From positions 929,134-993,133 of the forward strand of contig CAKOGP040001758.1 of assembly GCA_933822405.4 (NCBI GenBank): 64,000 nucleotides of DNA, read 5' to 3'. Below the pieces are notes generated by a model that worked only from the letters and a program-made list of their open reading frames with translations, was not told the origin of the DNA and made no database searches. The DNA comes from Cylindrotheca closterium. Taxonomy: Eukaryota; Bacillariophyta; Bacillariophyceae; Bacillariales; Bacillariaceae. Shown piece by piece: positions 31,757 to 42,118 of the stretch; positions within the stretch are counted from its first letter, which is position 1; each line of letters starts with the position of its first letter. The position numbers and the translations under genes were made by a program.

Positions 31757-32034
31757 TTTCTGCGTCATTTTCACCAGAGCGAGGGATTAGAAGTAAGCTA
31801 ATATAACAAGATGAATGGATAGGCGTCATGGATGATGATCAGAACAAGTCGGCTGCTACTCACTGTATCATTGTTAGCGCTCATCAGTCCGGATAAGACA
31901 ACTATAGCCAAGAATGAAACCATTGCTATTGGATGGACAACTTTAACATTCTAATAATTTTACAAACATGTATTTTAATCGTAGGAGGACGCATAGTGGT
32001 GCTCCCAAGTGCCCGTTTCAGGATGATCAGCTGT

Positions 32035-33776
32035 TTAATGAAGCTCAGTTGGCTTGTCTTCTTCCTCATACATGGTTGGTGAGAAAACAGGTTGTCCACG
32101 CTTTTCCTTGTTTCGCTTGAAGCACAAAGCCAAAAGTGCAAGTCCAAAAAGGCCTCCGAACGTGGCTCCAAAAATAACTGCGAGTGTGGTATCTTCTTCC
32201 TTGATCACACCCCCGGTAGATGCATCGGTGCATGGCTCATATCCGTCGTAGTAGCTGGAGGTAGCGGTGTTCCAAAGTCCTCCGACATCAGCACAAGTGA
32301 TTCCAAGATTAGCGTAAACAGATTCAAATGCTCTCTTAACAGCCATGTGATCGGTATTGGAGGCGCCGACCTTCATGTTTTCATAAATAGTCTTGGCCGC
32401 GTCTTGATTGGCGGCGTGAATGCGAGGAAGAACTGCGGCAGCAAAAGCAGCTCCCTCGGCTTCCGCCTTCTCGCCTTCGTTCAGGACACCAACCTTGTAT
32501 GCATAACGCAAAGTTCCTTGGATCATTGGGATGTACATCAATTCGGTGACAAGCTTGGTAGTCTTTCGGGCAGCTGGACAGTTTCCAGTTTGGAGCTGGA
32601 ATTTTCCGAGCGAGAACAAGTCAAAGAGTTCGTAGTTGAGGTTGGCAGTTCCATCAAGCTCTCCAGACTCGAGGCCGCAGGTCTTGAAGTCAGCACAACG
32701 CTTATCGGCGAGTTGGTGAAGAAGCTTTCCATCAGGTGTAAGACCGTCCTTTCCTTCGATAGATCCAGTATAGAAGCAAACTCCCTCGTCCCAGGCATGG
32801 ACAGGATCATCGTTGCAGTCCATGCATCCACGCTTGCAGTCATCCAAAGCATCTTCGAATTCCCGGATCACGTACATGAAAATGTTCAAGTAAGCGGTTC
32901 CCTTCTTCACGGCTTCGACGCGACCATCAAAGCCGTATTTGGAAAAGTCAGCATTTCCATTCTTGAAGGTGGTGGACCCCCCATCAAGCGCAGCGTTGAC
33001 CCATTCGTCGGCATAGTCGTCAGCGCCATAATAGTTGTAGAAGTAAGTGAAGTCAGTGTAAGGGCATCCTGGGCAATCCAAGCGCATCTTTTGACCAGCT
33101 TCGGTGGAGAATCCAGCGATGGTGCGACCATTCTTGTTATCAGAAGCAATGTTGTAAGTGTAAGCATATTGAGTTCCAGAAATATCGAAATCTCCTTCCG
33201 CAGCAAAGCATCCCTCAGTGTTGATGCTTTCGACGAGGCTGCCGACTTGGCATGCAACGTAGCTAGCTTGGATGTCTGTGGTTGCGTATTGGACCCAAAT
33301 CTCCTTTGCTCCAGCATCGTAGGAATTGTATGCCTTTCCAGCAATTTCAATGCCATCGGTACTTTTTCCGGTGATTCTGGCTCCCTTGGCGAGAGGACCG
33401 ACAAGGGCTGGTGTCAAGGTAACTCTTGCGTAAGATTTGGAGTTACCGCCGTTGTTGTAAACAGCCTTCGCAGATGAGAAAGCTTCATTGGTCTTCTTGG
33501 CGAGAAGAGTCTCGATTTCGGCTTGATCTCTGTCAATGGCGCAGTGGTCGGTCACCTAAAGAAAGAGTGTGATGGTCAGAACACGTTGCAAGAAATTGAC
33601 GGCAACGACGATGACCAACATCGTCGTCGTTGTCGTTGATGGATTGTCAAGCTTACCTGACTTCCTGGAGCATATCCAGCAACCTTCTCGAACGAGAGGC
33701 GACGGCGAAGCGAGAGTGTGGACTCGGCAGTTGCCAAAGATAGAGCAGAAAGGGCAAAGACAGAAGTTCTCATCAT
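32035..33776 (-). CDS. Phytotransferrin-like iron-uptake protein (FEA1/ISIP2A family)
   Basis: Exons 33776..33657 and 33555..32035 join over a 101 nt intron (GTAAGC...TTTAG) and give 546 residues. The first exon encodes a signal peptide (MMRTSVFALSALSLATAES). The ectodomain contains features of the low-iron-inducible FEA1 family: CPGCPYTDFTYFYNYYGADD, WVNAALDG and KKGTAYLNIFMYVIREFED. A C-terminal helix (TLAVIFGATFGGLFGLALLA) and a short tail with a Tyr-containing motif (SPTMYEEE) anchor it, as in diatom ISIP2A, which binds carbonate-coordinated ferric iron at the cell surface and is internalised by endocytosis. Family assignment rests on motif recall. The two ATGs at the start are adjacent. 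It converges on the ferric reductase gene, 278 bp away. Confidence 0.78.
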
Positions 33777-34446
33777 GTACAGCAAGAATTATATGTTGTG
33801 CCAACAAAATCCGATGGCTGTGCCAAGAAAGAAAGATCTGCGGAAAGGATTACGTGCAGATCGCGTGTCGCTTGGATGTTCTGGCCATCAAATCTCGTAA
33901 AAGCGCGTGCTAAACATGAGAATTGGATGAAAAATTGATGGGATCCCTCCACGTGGAGGCTATGGGCTAGCAATTGCACGGGCCTCTGAAATTTTATTAA
34001 TTTATCAAAGAAGTCATGATGTCACCTTTTCGTTGCGGTATCTCGCTCTCCCCTTGGAGTCTTATTTTATTCCATTTATTCATTCAGTGTGTCAGCGTTC
34101 AACTGGCGGGTGAGTGATGTGTGTCAGTGAGCGTTTCATCGTCCGTCCATCGTCCATGGGTCACGATTTGCTTGAGTGCCAATGCAAAAAGAACAAGGCC
34201 AAATTCTTTCAATTAAGGTCGTGAAAGGGAACGGTAATGTTCTCTTTCCATTAAAATTTCCGAATACTGTACAGTAGTTGTACTCACGAGAAATTGACGC
34301 TGACTTTTCACCAAAAACACACGCGGAGCGGCGTTTCTTTGTGCCCTGAAGCAAGGCTTTTGAGCACTCATTAACTTCCTCATCTCAATCTGCTTGGCGT
34401 ACCCTGTTGCTGTTCCAATCCAAACAAAATATCATTACTATAGAAG
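33777..34446. other. Divergent promoter region
   Basis: This is the upstream DNA of the phytotransferrin-like and helicase-associated-domain genes. It carries a 14 bp CACGTG palindrome (listed separately) and an AATACTGTACAGTAGTTGTA stretch near 34262-34281. No gene is seen. Confidence 0.5.
33946..33959. promoter_or_regulatory. CACGTG palindrome upstream of phytotransferrin gene
   Basis: CCTCCACGTGGAGG is a perfect 14 bp palindrome with a G-box/E-box core, 170 bp before the start codon. Such cores bind bHLH or bZIP factors. A link to iron response is only inferred from the gene it precedes. Confidence 0.4.
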
Positions 34447-35889
34447 ATGAATCGCCCTCCCATAGTCCAGCAAGAAGGAACTACAAAAAAGGGTGAGGGT
34501 CTTGCTCAACTTGCTGCAATTGCAGATGTGGTTTCACGTCGAAGTACCGATGTGGTAGTCCCAGCTGGATCTGATCGAGTTGTTGAGAACCCTGCTGCTC
34601 CACCGATGAAGAGATCCATCGATAGTGGGGATGAAAACTCGGAACCTTTGAAGAAGAGGTTACGAGAAGAAGAGCCAGACACCGATGCAAACGGAAAGGT
34701 GATCCAATTTCGTCAGGTAAGCTCTTTCTAAGCTTTAGTTCGTTCGTGTGGGAGGAAGTAATGAAAACTATTGTTTCAACCAAACACAACCTAACCACTG
34801 CCTTTTCTTATTTTACTCTCGTATTACAATAGTACCAAGCCGAGATTTGGAGTGAAAAGTTTGAAGACTTGATTGAATTTCGCAAGATGTTTGGGCACTG
34901 TCATGTTCCACACTACTATCAACAGAATGCACCTTTGGCCCAGTGGGTCAAGCGACAAAGATACCAGTACAAATTGAAGGTAGACGGAAAACGCTCGACC
35001 TTGAGTGATGAACGTATCCGATTGCTAAATAAGATTGGTTTCATCTGGAATTCGCATGATGCCGTTTGGGAGGAAAGGTGGAATGAACTTGCAATATACA
35101 AACGACTTCACGGAGATTGTGTTGTACCTAGCAACTACGAAAAGAATCCCCAACTAGCAGTTTGGGTCAAACGTCAAAGACGTCAATATAAATTTTGGAA
35201 CGAAAACAACCCTACCAGCATGACCAAAGAGCGTATTGACAAGTTGGAAAAGCTTGGCTTTGCATGGGACTGCCGGAAGAAGGACATTGGATCATTTCCA
35301 GAAAAGCGTGTGAATGATGAACCGCAAAATGTTGTCAGACCACCTTCCAATAATATCAATCTTTTTGGTCAACCTGTTGTTGGAATTCCAGCAAGTCTTC
35401 CATCGGGATACCCCAAATGCGAGTTTCTCTCCTTTAGCCGCAAGTTTCACTATGTTGGAAAAAAGTGAGAAGGCAGCACTGCCATTTTTTGTACTGTATT
35501 GTAGCCAACATTTTTCATATCTAAAGCATAGCAACTACTAATGTACTAGTCTATACCAAGTCACTTGTTGTTCTATAATGTAATTCATCTTCATCTCACT
35601 GCTTCAACTTTATCACTACTTTTCGTACCTGCTATGCTTTAGGTACCGGTACTTCATTCCACTATCGTATATCGATTCGCACGAACGTTCCAGCACCTAC
35701 CTGAACCCGGAGAAATTCGACAAATTTGGCTCTTTTATCCGTTTATGGAAACTTCGTGATGTTCAAACAACTATTCAGGATGTTGAACATGAAAGTGAGG
35801 AAAACGCTTTCTCGGACAATTCTGCGGAGCCAAAATATTTTATCCGGTTTGATCTGATCGATCATCTGATCTTTTTTTCAACGAGCTGA
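34447..35889 (+). CDS. Helicase-associated (HA) domain protein
   Basis: Exons 34447..34716 and 34833 onward are firm (intron GTAAGC...AATAG, 116 nt). Two HA domains follow, each with the W...F..L..(Y/F)(K/R)..HG.C.VP pattern (WSEKFEDLIEFRKMFGHCHV and WEERWNELAIYKRLHGDCVV) and LAVWVKRQRRQYK. Read without further splicing, exon 2 stops at 35468 (301 residues). I prefer a second intron, 35465..35642 (GTGAGA...CTTTAG, pyrimidine-rich end), because the phase fits exactly and it opens an 81-codon exon (35643..35889) with clear coding character (YLNPEKFDKFGSFIRLWKL), giving 382 residues. HA domains bind nucleic acid; the N-terminus has a nuclear-localisation-like KRLREEE region. No helicase motor is present. 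Confidence 0.75.
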
Positions 35890-36012
35890 AATAGCTTTGC
35901 ATACAGCATGAGGTACATACGTCATTTGACATTGGGAGATTCCGAGAAGAGGAAAGGGATCAAATTCTTGGTAACGGCATTTTCAAAAACACAGGCGTAT
36001 TGACAATTGACC

Positions 36013-36870
36013 ATGGGAGGAGGGTCCATCGCGAAAGATCACCCCTTGGAATATCTCGGGGCTAGTGCGCTTTCTGCAACAATAAACTATCCACTGTGGC
36101 GGGCCAGTGCGATAGGTCAAAGTGGCTTTTCTGTTGCCAGGACTGGTATATTGGCCAATGTTCCTCCTTCAGTATCACCGTACATTCATGCCTTTGCCCC
36201 TCCCTATAAAGGCATGGGTGCCGTCATATTAGGAATGACTTGGGCAAGAGCTGCGATTTTCTGGGGATCGGATCGTGGCCGAGACTATCTGAAACAACAA
36301 GAAATAGTCAGTGATGGATGGGCAACAATCCTGCCTCCACTGGTCGTCAGCACGCTGGTGCAATGCGTCAACATGCCCATTGTCCGAGCCAGTATTACTC
36401 TTCAAAATCCTGAATGCAGCCTGCCTACAACGAACGCAGCGCTGAAGCACATTTATCAAAACCATGGAATCGCCGGTCTATGGCACGGTACCTCTGCGGG
36501 TATACTAAAGTCTGTGCCGAAATACTGCACTGCTATTTTGGTTAAGGATTACATGGAACATGCTCTACCAAAAGCAGATCCGTCGTCTCCCAATTACGAC
36601 CGTGATCGGCTTCTTCGTTCGGCCGCCAAGTCTGCTACCGCTGGAGTCGCGGGGGCATTGTTGACAAATCCCCTAGATGTATTGAGGAATGAGATGTTTA
36701 AAACAAACAAGTCGCTCTTCGAAACTATCAAGCTACTACGTGCTGAAACGGGTTACAAGTTTATGACACGAGGTTTGGGCAAGAACATGATAGCGGTTGC
36801 GATACCAGTGGGCTGTACTATCTTTTTTACAGATGCTTTTATTCAATTCACGACGTCGTCGAGCCAGTAA
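36013..36870 (+). CDS. Mitochondrial-carrier-like protein, divergent
   Basis: This intronless gene encodes 285 residues from MGGGSIAKDHP. The length matches the mitochondrial carrier family. Three repeats are suggested, each with two helices. The best signature is in the last (GALLTNPLDVLRNEMF, a P-x-D-x-x-R motif), with a weaker one in the second (QCVNMPIVRASITLQ) and a degenerate first (SATINYPLWRASAIGQ). The following matrix-side motifs (GIAGLWHGTSAGILKSVPKY and KFMTRGLGKNMIAVAIPVG) fit the carrier fold. The substrate cannot be told. Its 3' end overlaps the converging DUF2039 gene by 23 bp. Confidence 0.72.
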   Translation: MGGGSIAKDHPLEYLGASALSATINYPLWRASAIGQSGFSVARTGILANVPPSVSPYIHAFAPPYKGMGAVILGMTWARAAIFWGSDRGRDYLKQQEIVSDGWATILPPLVVSTLVQCVNMPIVRASITLQNPECSLPTTNAALKHIYQNHGIAGLWHGTSAGILKSVPKYCTAILVKDYMEHALPKADPSSPNYDRDRLLRSAAKSATAGVAGALLTNPLDVLRNEMFKTNKSLFETIKLLRAETGYKFMTRGLGKNMIAVAIPVGCTIFFTDAFIQFTTSSSQ

Positions 36871-37624
36871 CGGTAGTCCCCAATTTTTGCTCCTGTTCCA
36901 ACAGCAATTTTCTGTGATATGCTTCGCCCGTGAGGAGCTTATCTGCGCCACCTACGGCTTTCAAGAATGGGTCGTCCTCATCATCATCAGCATTGCTGTT
37001 TCCTACATGACCATCCTCTTCGATTCGACCCAAAGGATTATCACTGCTCTCCTGCAGAGGTCCTCCGTCTTCCGAGGGATCATCCGAATGAGATGAGCTT
37101 TTAGAAGAATTAGCTTTCTCCTCTTTGAGTAGCTGTCGTTCCAATGCTTTCCTTTCTCGTAGTTTCATTCGAGTCAAAGATGCGATTATTTCTTCGTCAT
37201 CTTCATCCTCTTCATTCTCATCTGGGAGAGCAATCTCTTTTACACACATGGCACATGCCCGACACGTTGGTCTCGTTTCCTCTCGTTCTTCTTCGGGCAA
37301 GGTTGCCAAGTGTTCTTCAATTATTTCTTTGGCTTTGTCCGAGGTCTTGGTGCAGGATGCGCATATTGTATGGTAAGCAGCTTTCACATTTCGCTTGGGA
37401 CAACCATTGCACTTTCCTGGTTGCGTTCGAGGCTTGTACTTGCGATATTGCTTGCGCCATTCGATTTTATCGTGACATCGACGACAGACATGCTCGTTCG
37501 GAAAATTCATAATTTTGTCCGTCTTTTTGCTCTTTGGGTTATGCTTGAAGGCGAATGTGTTTTGATGCTTTGGGGCATGGCCCTTTTTCTTCGTTTTCTG
37601 ATTGTGGATGTTAGTTTGTGGCAT
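36848..37624 (-). CDS. C9orf85-like DUF2039 zinc-binding protein
   Basis: The protein has 258 residues and no intron. The N-terminal 130 residues carry the family signature KHQNTFAFKHNPKSKKT, then NEHVCRRCHDKIEWRKQYRK, KPRTQPGKCNGC and AYHTICASC, with CxxC pairs (CRRC, CNGC, CASC, CRAC) likely to bind zinc. The function of this conserved eukaryotic family is not known; nuclear or ribosome-related roles have been suggested by its basic character. The C-terminal half is acidic and Ser-rich, longer than in animals. The stop lies inside the end of the converging carrier gene. Confidence 0.88.
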   Translation of the reverse strand: MPQTNIHNQKTKKKGHAPKHQNTFAFKHNPKSKKTDKIMNFPNEHVCRRCHDKIEWRKQYRKYKPRTQPGKCNGCPKRNVKAAYHTICASCTKTSDKAKEIIEEHLATLPEEEREETRPTCRACAMCVKEIALPDENEEDEDDEEIIASLTRMKLRERKALERQLLKEEKANSSKSSSHSDDPSEDGGPLQESSDNPLGRIEEDGHVGNSNADDDEDDPFLKAVGGADKLLTGEAYHRKLLLEQEQKLGTTVTGSTTS

Positions 37625-37904
37625 GATGCTACAGTACTGCCTTGTCTTCGCTGTTTTGCTGAAGAATGAACGGAGACTTGATCGTATTGAAATGGGAAAA
37701 AAGAAAAAGCATCAGTCTTGGAGTTTTGTTGGTGACGCACGATCGTCGCGCGCGAAAATACGACTCGCCCGAACAACACTCTTAGTCAGAAACAACACCG
37801 ATAGTTTCACTTTATCACAACCCTCACCTGTGTAACAGTTCTGTGTTCTCGGGTTTTTGCCATCACCTCTGTCGTCATTGCAAGCATATCATAAGAGAGA
37901 TAAT

Positions 37905-38384
37905 ATGGTCAAGGGTCGTCAAGGTCTTTATTTGGAGGCGTGGAAGTTCTCTGTCTATCTCGCTATCCCAATCGTAGCTTCTGTGTACTATAGCGACCCA
38001 GAAACCCAGCGATACTGGGCCGACTACTGGTAAGTGACATTGGAAAGTAGCAATAGATCACCACAAAGGACCAAGAAGATGAACGAAAGTAAAACCTCGT
38101 TCTAATTTCATTTCGCGAATTCTGTGGTCCTCATTATTTCTCAAACTTACAGGCAATACATCAAATATCCTGAAAATCCCAACACGAACGTGAAGGAAAA
38201 GATTCAGGAGCTAGCAAAGGAAAAGGAGCAAACTAGACAACAAAGGATGGCCTATAAAGAGCAATTGCGGAGTTTGCAAGAAGCGGCAAATCGCACTCAA
38301 ACATATTCCGAGGAAACTTCGAATGATGCCTCGTGGTGGAGAAGGGCTGGCAGATGGATCGGCGGCGGATCAACGGAGCAATAA
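37905..38384 (+). CDS. PET100: PET100-like cytochrome c oxidase assembly factor
   Basis: Exons 37905..38029 and 38153..38384 (intron 123 nt, GTAAGT...TTACAG, splitting a Trp codon) give 118 residues. The N-terminus has the PET100 pattern: MVKGRQGLYLEAWKFSVYLA, one membrane helix, then YYSDPETQRYWADYW and KYPENPNT. PET100 is an inner-membrane chaperone for complex IV assembly. The remainder is a charged helix and a Trp-rich tail. The small first exon explains why the gene is easily missed. It shares a 280 bp divergent promoter with the DUF2039 gene. Confidence 0.75.
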
Positions 38385-38484
38385 GCACATTTTTAATGTA
38401 GACAGTGAATGTTGGCAACCGGTTCATTGCTTCGAATTCTGCAGTGGGCAGTTATTCTAGCTAGTTAATATAATATATAATACA

Positions 38485-41400
38485 TCAGTCTAAAATTTGA
38501 AGCTGCAAATCATCGGAAATGGCGAGTTGCAATTGAATATCTCCGACATCGTTCTCCGCGAATCCTGTCACTAAAATGTGGTAAAGTTCTCCAGCCGTGG
38601 CGTTCCAAGATACAAGACTGCGACGCCCGCAAACTTGCTCATAGTCATCGTTCGAAGCAATACAATTCAAGGAGTCGCAGGATCCCGAGAACACTTGAAG
38701 CACTGTGTCAAAGTTACTGGTGCCTTGATTACAGAGCGACGCAATGAGTAGGGAGTCCTCTTGAACCATCCCCGAATACCAGACTCCTGGTGATTGTCTA
38801 GTGCCCTCACCAATATCACACTGACTACTCCCATCAAATCTAGCGCCAACAGTAGTACCGTTCACCAACGAAGGGAAGGATACGATTTGCGCTGTAGTAC
38901 AAAAGTCATTCTCCACTTCAATGCCACCTTCCTCAATGGTCAAATTGAATCTACCAGCAGCATCGTCAGCCTCGCTACCATGGACTACCACGTAGTATGT
39001 CTCGCCAAGCACAGAAGGCCAATAAGAAAGAGATCGCACACCGTCACAGCTAACCGACGTGTAGTCGACACACGTCAACGACTCGCAACTTCCAGTGAGG
39101 ATGGACACACCAGACAAGTAATTGGTCCCATGGTTGCAAGTAGATGCCGTTAGATTGCGGCCTGTTCCGTCCACGGTGAAAAAAACAGATGGTGATGATA
39201 TGACAGAGGCAACGTCGCCACATTGCGTCAAGTCACCAGAGGTTGCATTCAGCGTGGAACCCAAAACAGACCCTCCAACTGGAATGGGAATGGCACGACC
39301 GCAGGTGTCTGGTCCTTCGAGTATGGTCTCACTTATCTGCAAACGGAAATCACTCGGTTCGGACGTCTGAACGAACAAATAATACTCGACATTTGCATCG
39401 GAGAGCCACTGACTGATGGTTGCTTTGCTCTCAGCGTCACAAAACTCGGTAAAGTCGACGCACTCCAAATCATCACAACCATTGGACTTGGAAGCGAAAA
39501 CTGAGACCTGGGCTTTTGCCCCTCGGCCAGACACGCAGGTTGTTTCGACATCAAACTCCACAGAAGTAGAAACTAGATTGCTTCCAGCTCTCCCAACAAC
39601 GTACCATATCCCACTGGAGTCGCCGGAGCCGATAATCTTGGGACATTGGATTGGGACAACACGACAGCTATTGGCTGTGGTTCCAAAGACTTCTGTACCA
39701 TCAATGCGAATGGGAACCGACTCTTCACACACGACGTTACTTGGCGTTGTAACGATTTCCAAGAGAAAGTCTCCAGTAGAATCTGGTTTGACACCATTCA
39801 AGGCAAGGTGATAATCGGCACCGAGGTCTGCCCTCCACACTACATCCTCGGTACGCCCTGACCATGGATCATCGCTTTTGGATGAACTCGAAACACAACT
39901 TAGATCACTACAAATCCCCGAATAAACGGAGAGCTGAACCGCGTATTCCACGCTTACAGGATCATCGGTGCTAGCACGGGCACATTTGTACGCTCCGTCA
40001 CCCTCGATCTGATACCATGAAGCAGGAGAAATGGAAGAATTTCCATCGCAAGTAGTGGAGCTTTCGTCGAGCGATTGATTTCTGGTGGATCCAAATACTG
40101 GACTATCAGCCGTTTCAATGGCATCTGCAGCCTTGCAGTTTTCATGGTTGGTCAATTTGTCAATAGATAACGAAAACCGACCAAGTGACGCCCGGAAACC
40201 TCGAACTAGGACAAAATAACGCTTGCCTTCTTCGGCTAGCCATCCAACAGCGCCATGGTTGTCACAGAGCTGATCCCCACCACCGATACAAATGAGATTG
40301 TCACATGAACCCTCAAAAACCAGAACCTGGGTGTCCATCTGAGGATCCAAGTTGGAAGTGTCACAGGTACTCGCACTAATACGTTCTCCATTTCCCTCCA
40401 AATAGTACCACAGGCCAAATCCGTCGTCGGCTTCGATCTGACAACCAACGACATCCGTCTCTTCAAATGCTAGAATAACACCTTCAATTGACCCGCCCGT
40501 AAAATTCGTCACTGGTCCAAAGGCATCCCTGCAAATGTTGTTGATGGGAACAATGGGGGCATCATCGCCACTTCTAGTCAAAACCACTGATAAAACAATT
40601 ACAAGTATCAAGAAAGAAAGAGTCAAAAAAACGATACACTGTCTTCGTCTGGTCCTGAGATTTGCCTCCTCATCGTCATCCTCGATTATAGTAGCTTCTC
40701 CAATTACAGCCCCGCTGATGAACTGCTGTTGGACTTCGGCCTCCGCTTCCCTACGCACTCGTTGCTTTTGTTCTTCAGAAACCAAGGTATGCTCGTCGGT
40801 AACCAATTGTGCCGAAAGCTCTCTGTGAAGTTGTCGATCCGAGGCTTGTTCTCGATTACGGGACGCCGATCCGCCGCTCATTTCTCTCATACCTACCTCT
40901 TCATAAGGGGTTGGAAGTGGAGGTGCAGCAGACGGTTGTACCGATCCTCTTGCCGTCTTTCTCGTGACTCGTAAATCGTCCGAAGCGGTACTCGTTACGC
41001 TACCAGCGACCGAAGGGGTTACCGAATTTCTCATAATTTTTCGCTGCACCCGTGAATCGTCGGTGCTTGATTCTGTTACAGAAGATCTGCCGTTAGTAGA
41101 AACAGACGAACGGCCAGAGGATGCAGTGGAAGCTTGAGCTGATTTTCTAGCGATTCGCGGATCTTCCGATTGTCCTCTTTCCATTACGGATCCTGGGGCA
41201 ACCGCAACCGACTTGGAACCAGTTTGACGAGAAGACGTTGCCGAAACTTGAACAGCTCCTGGTTGTTGCTTGTTGTCGTCCTTAGTCTTGTTTGTCGAGG
41301 TAGAGTGCCGTTCCATCTTTCGAGACTCACGATCAGTATTACCACCATCCCGAACGAGCACAGCACCTGGTGCGATTGCAGGTTGATGAGAGAGCCGGGC

Positions 41401-41577
41401 TCGATCCTTGGCATCGCGTTCCGAATTTTGTCTTGTTGGTGCTTTTGGAATATTGTCAAACTTGTTGCTATTGGATGCATTCAGCTCTTTATCATCGGCT
41501 TCTTCCTCTTCACTTTTGTTCGAGTCAATGTCTGATGCTGCTGCTTCTTCCTTTGATTGGTTCGCTTCGTCCGCCAT
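38485..41577 (-). CDS. Giant single-pass membrane protein with five PPC-like repeats
   Basis: The protein has 1030 residues and no intron. A long cytoplasmic N-terminus (about 310 residues) is Ser/Thr/Arg-rich with repeated DxRV.RK motifs (DPRIARK, DSRVQRK, DLRVTRK), ending in a membrane-proximal REAEAEVQQQF motif. One helix follows at about 313-333 (IVFLTLSFLILVIVLSVVL), then five ectodomain units of about 120-140 residues. Each has a Cys near its start, a G(V/I/L)WY.. strand, STC, (V/L)(S/L)V(F/Y).G.C..L.C(V/I) and a closing Y.(V/I).V.G strand. This resembles pre-peptidase-C-like beta sandwiches. It is paralogous to the gene at 42990. A surface-adhesion or receptor role is a guess. Confidence 0.8.
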   Translation of the reverse strand: MADEANQSKEEAAASDIDSNKSEEEEADDKELNASNSNKFDNIPKAPTRQNSERDAKDRARLSHQPAIAPGAVLVRDGGNTDRESRKMERHSTSTNKTKDDNKQQPGAVQVSATSSRQTGSKSVAVAPGSVMERGQSEDPRIARKSAQASTASSGRSSVSTNGRSSVTESSTDDSRVQRKIMRNSVTPSVAGSVTSTASDDLRVTRKTARGSVQPSAAPPLPTPYEEVGMREMSGGSASRNREQASDRQLHRELSAQLVTDEHTLVSEEQKQRVRREAEAEVQQQFISGAVIGEATIIEDDDEEANLRTRRRQCIVFLTLSFLILVIVLSVVLTRSGDDAPIVPINNICRDAFGPVTNFTGGSIEGVILAFEETDVVGCQIEADDGFGLWYYLEGNGERISASTCDTSNLDPQMDTQVLVFEGSCDNLICIGGGDQLCDNHGAVGWLAEEGKRYFVLVRGFRASLGRFSLSIDKLTNHENCKAADAIETADSPVFGSTRNQSLDESSTTCDGNSSISPASWYQIEGDGAYKCARASTDDPVSVEYAVQLSVYSGICSDLSCVSSSSKSDDPWSGRTEDVVWRADLGADYHLALNGVKPDSTGDFLLEIVTTPSNVVCEESVPIRIDGTEVFGTTANSCRVVPIQCPKIIGSGDSSGIWYVVGRAGSNLVSTSVEFDVETTCVSGRGAKAQVSVFASKSNGCDDLECVDFTEFCDAESKATISQWLSDANVEYYLFVQTSEPSDFRLQISETILEGPDTCGRAIPIPVGGSVLGSTLNATSGDLTQCGDVASVISSPSVFFTVDGTGRNLTASTCNHGTNYLSGVSILTGSCESLTCVDYTSVSCDGVRSLSYWPSVLGETYYVVVHGSEADDAAGRFNLTIEEGGIEVENDFCTTAQIVSFPSLVNGTTVGARFDGSSQCDIGEGTRQSPGVWYSGMVQEDSLLIASLCNQGTSNFDTVLQVFSGSCDSLNCIASNDDYEQVCGRRSLVSWNATAGELYHILVTGFAENDVGDIQLQLAISDDLQLQILD

Positions 41578-42118
41578 GTTGGTATGCTCCTTGTTGTGGT
41601 AGAGTCATTGAAGAGTGAACCATTGCTTGATTTTGGGGTTAGTTCCCCGATCTTTCGATTACGCAACCACAATCGATAAGTGGAAAAACGGTACTCAGTA
41701 CCTACAATCTGCAATGCTACAGTAGAATACTACTGTACGGTACCGCATTGAGGTCCTACAGTAATGATCAGTATCGCTCGAAACGACAAGGCGAGATAGT
41801 GCAAGAGCAAAAGAGTTTACCAAGGGGGCTAAGAGACTTGGTGCCCTAGTATTCAGCATGTGCATAATGAAACGCAAGATGCAAAGACGGCACGCCTTAT
41901 GATGAATTTGCCACAACAAAGTTGAAGGCCATTGAGTCAAATCTACCATTCCTAGTACTAGGTAGACAGCATAACAATTGAGGATAATAATAAATGCTTC
42001 AGACATAGATAGCACTAGTGTTGAACACGACAGGCCCAGGGTTCGTCCGACGGAGATGAAATGTGTTCAGCTTAAATCCCTTGGTAGCAAAAGATAAATC
42101 AGCCAAGAATGATCTTCT
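41578..42118. other. Intergenic, no gene seen
   Basis: This is the upstream region of the five-repeat gene and the 3' flank of the GNAT gene. It contains an inverted CTACAGTAG...CTACTGTA pair (41716-41735) next to GTACGGTACC. A 100-codon frame on the minus strand lacks coding character. Confidence 0.45.

Noticed and set aside
32092..33477. 461-codon open frame on the plus strand, antisense to the phytotransferrin-like gene
   Set aside because: It lacks motifs and is Ser/Val-rich in the way expected of a mirror frame of a gene with few stop-complement codons. The minus-strand gene has signal peptide, family motifs and a membrane tail.
41695..42006. About 100-codon minus-strand frame upstream of the five-repeat gene
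   Set aside because: It begins without a good ATG and has no motif; it is treated as intergenic DNA.
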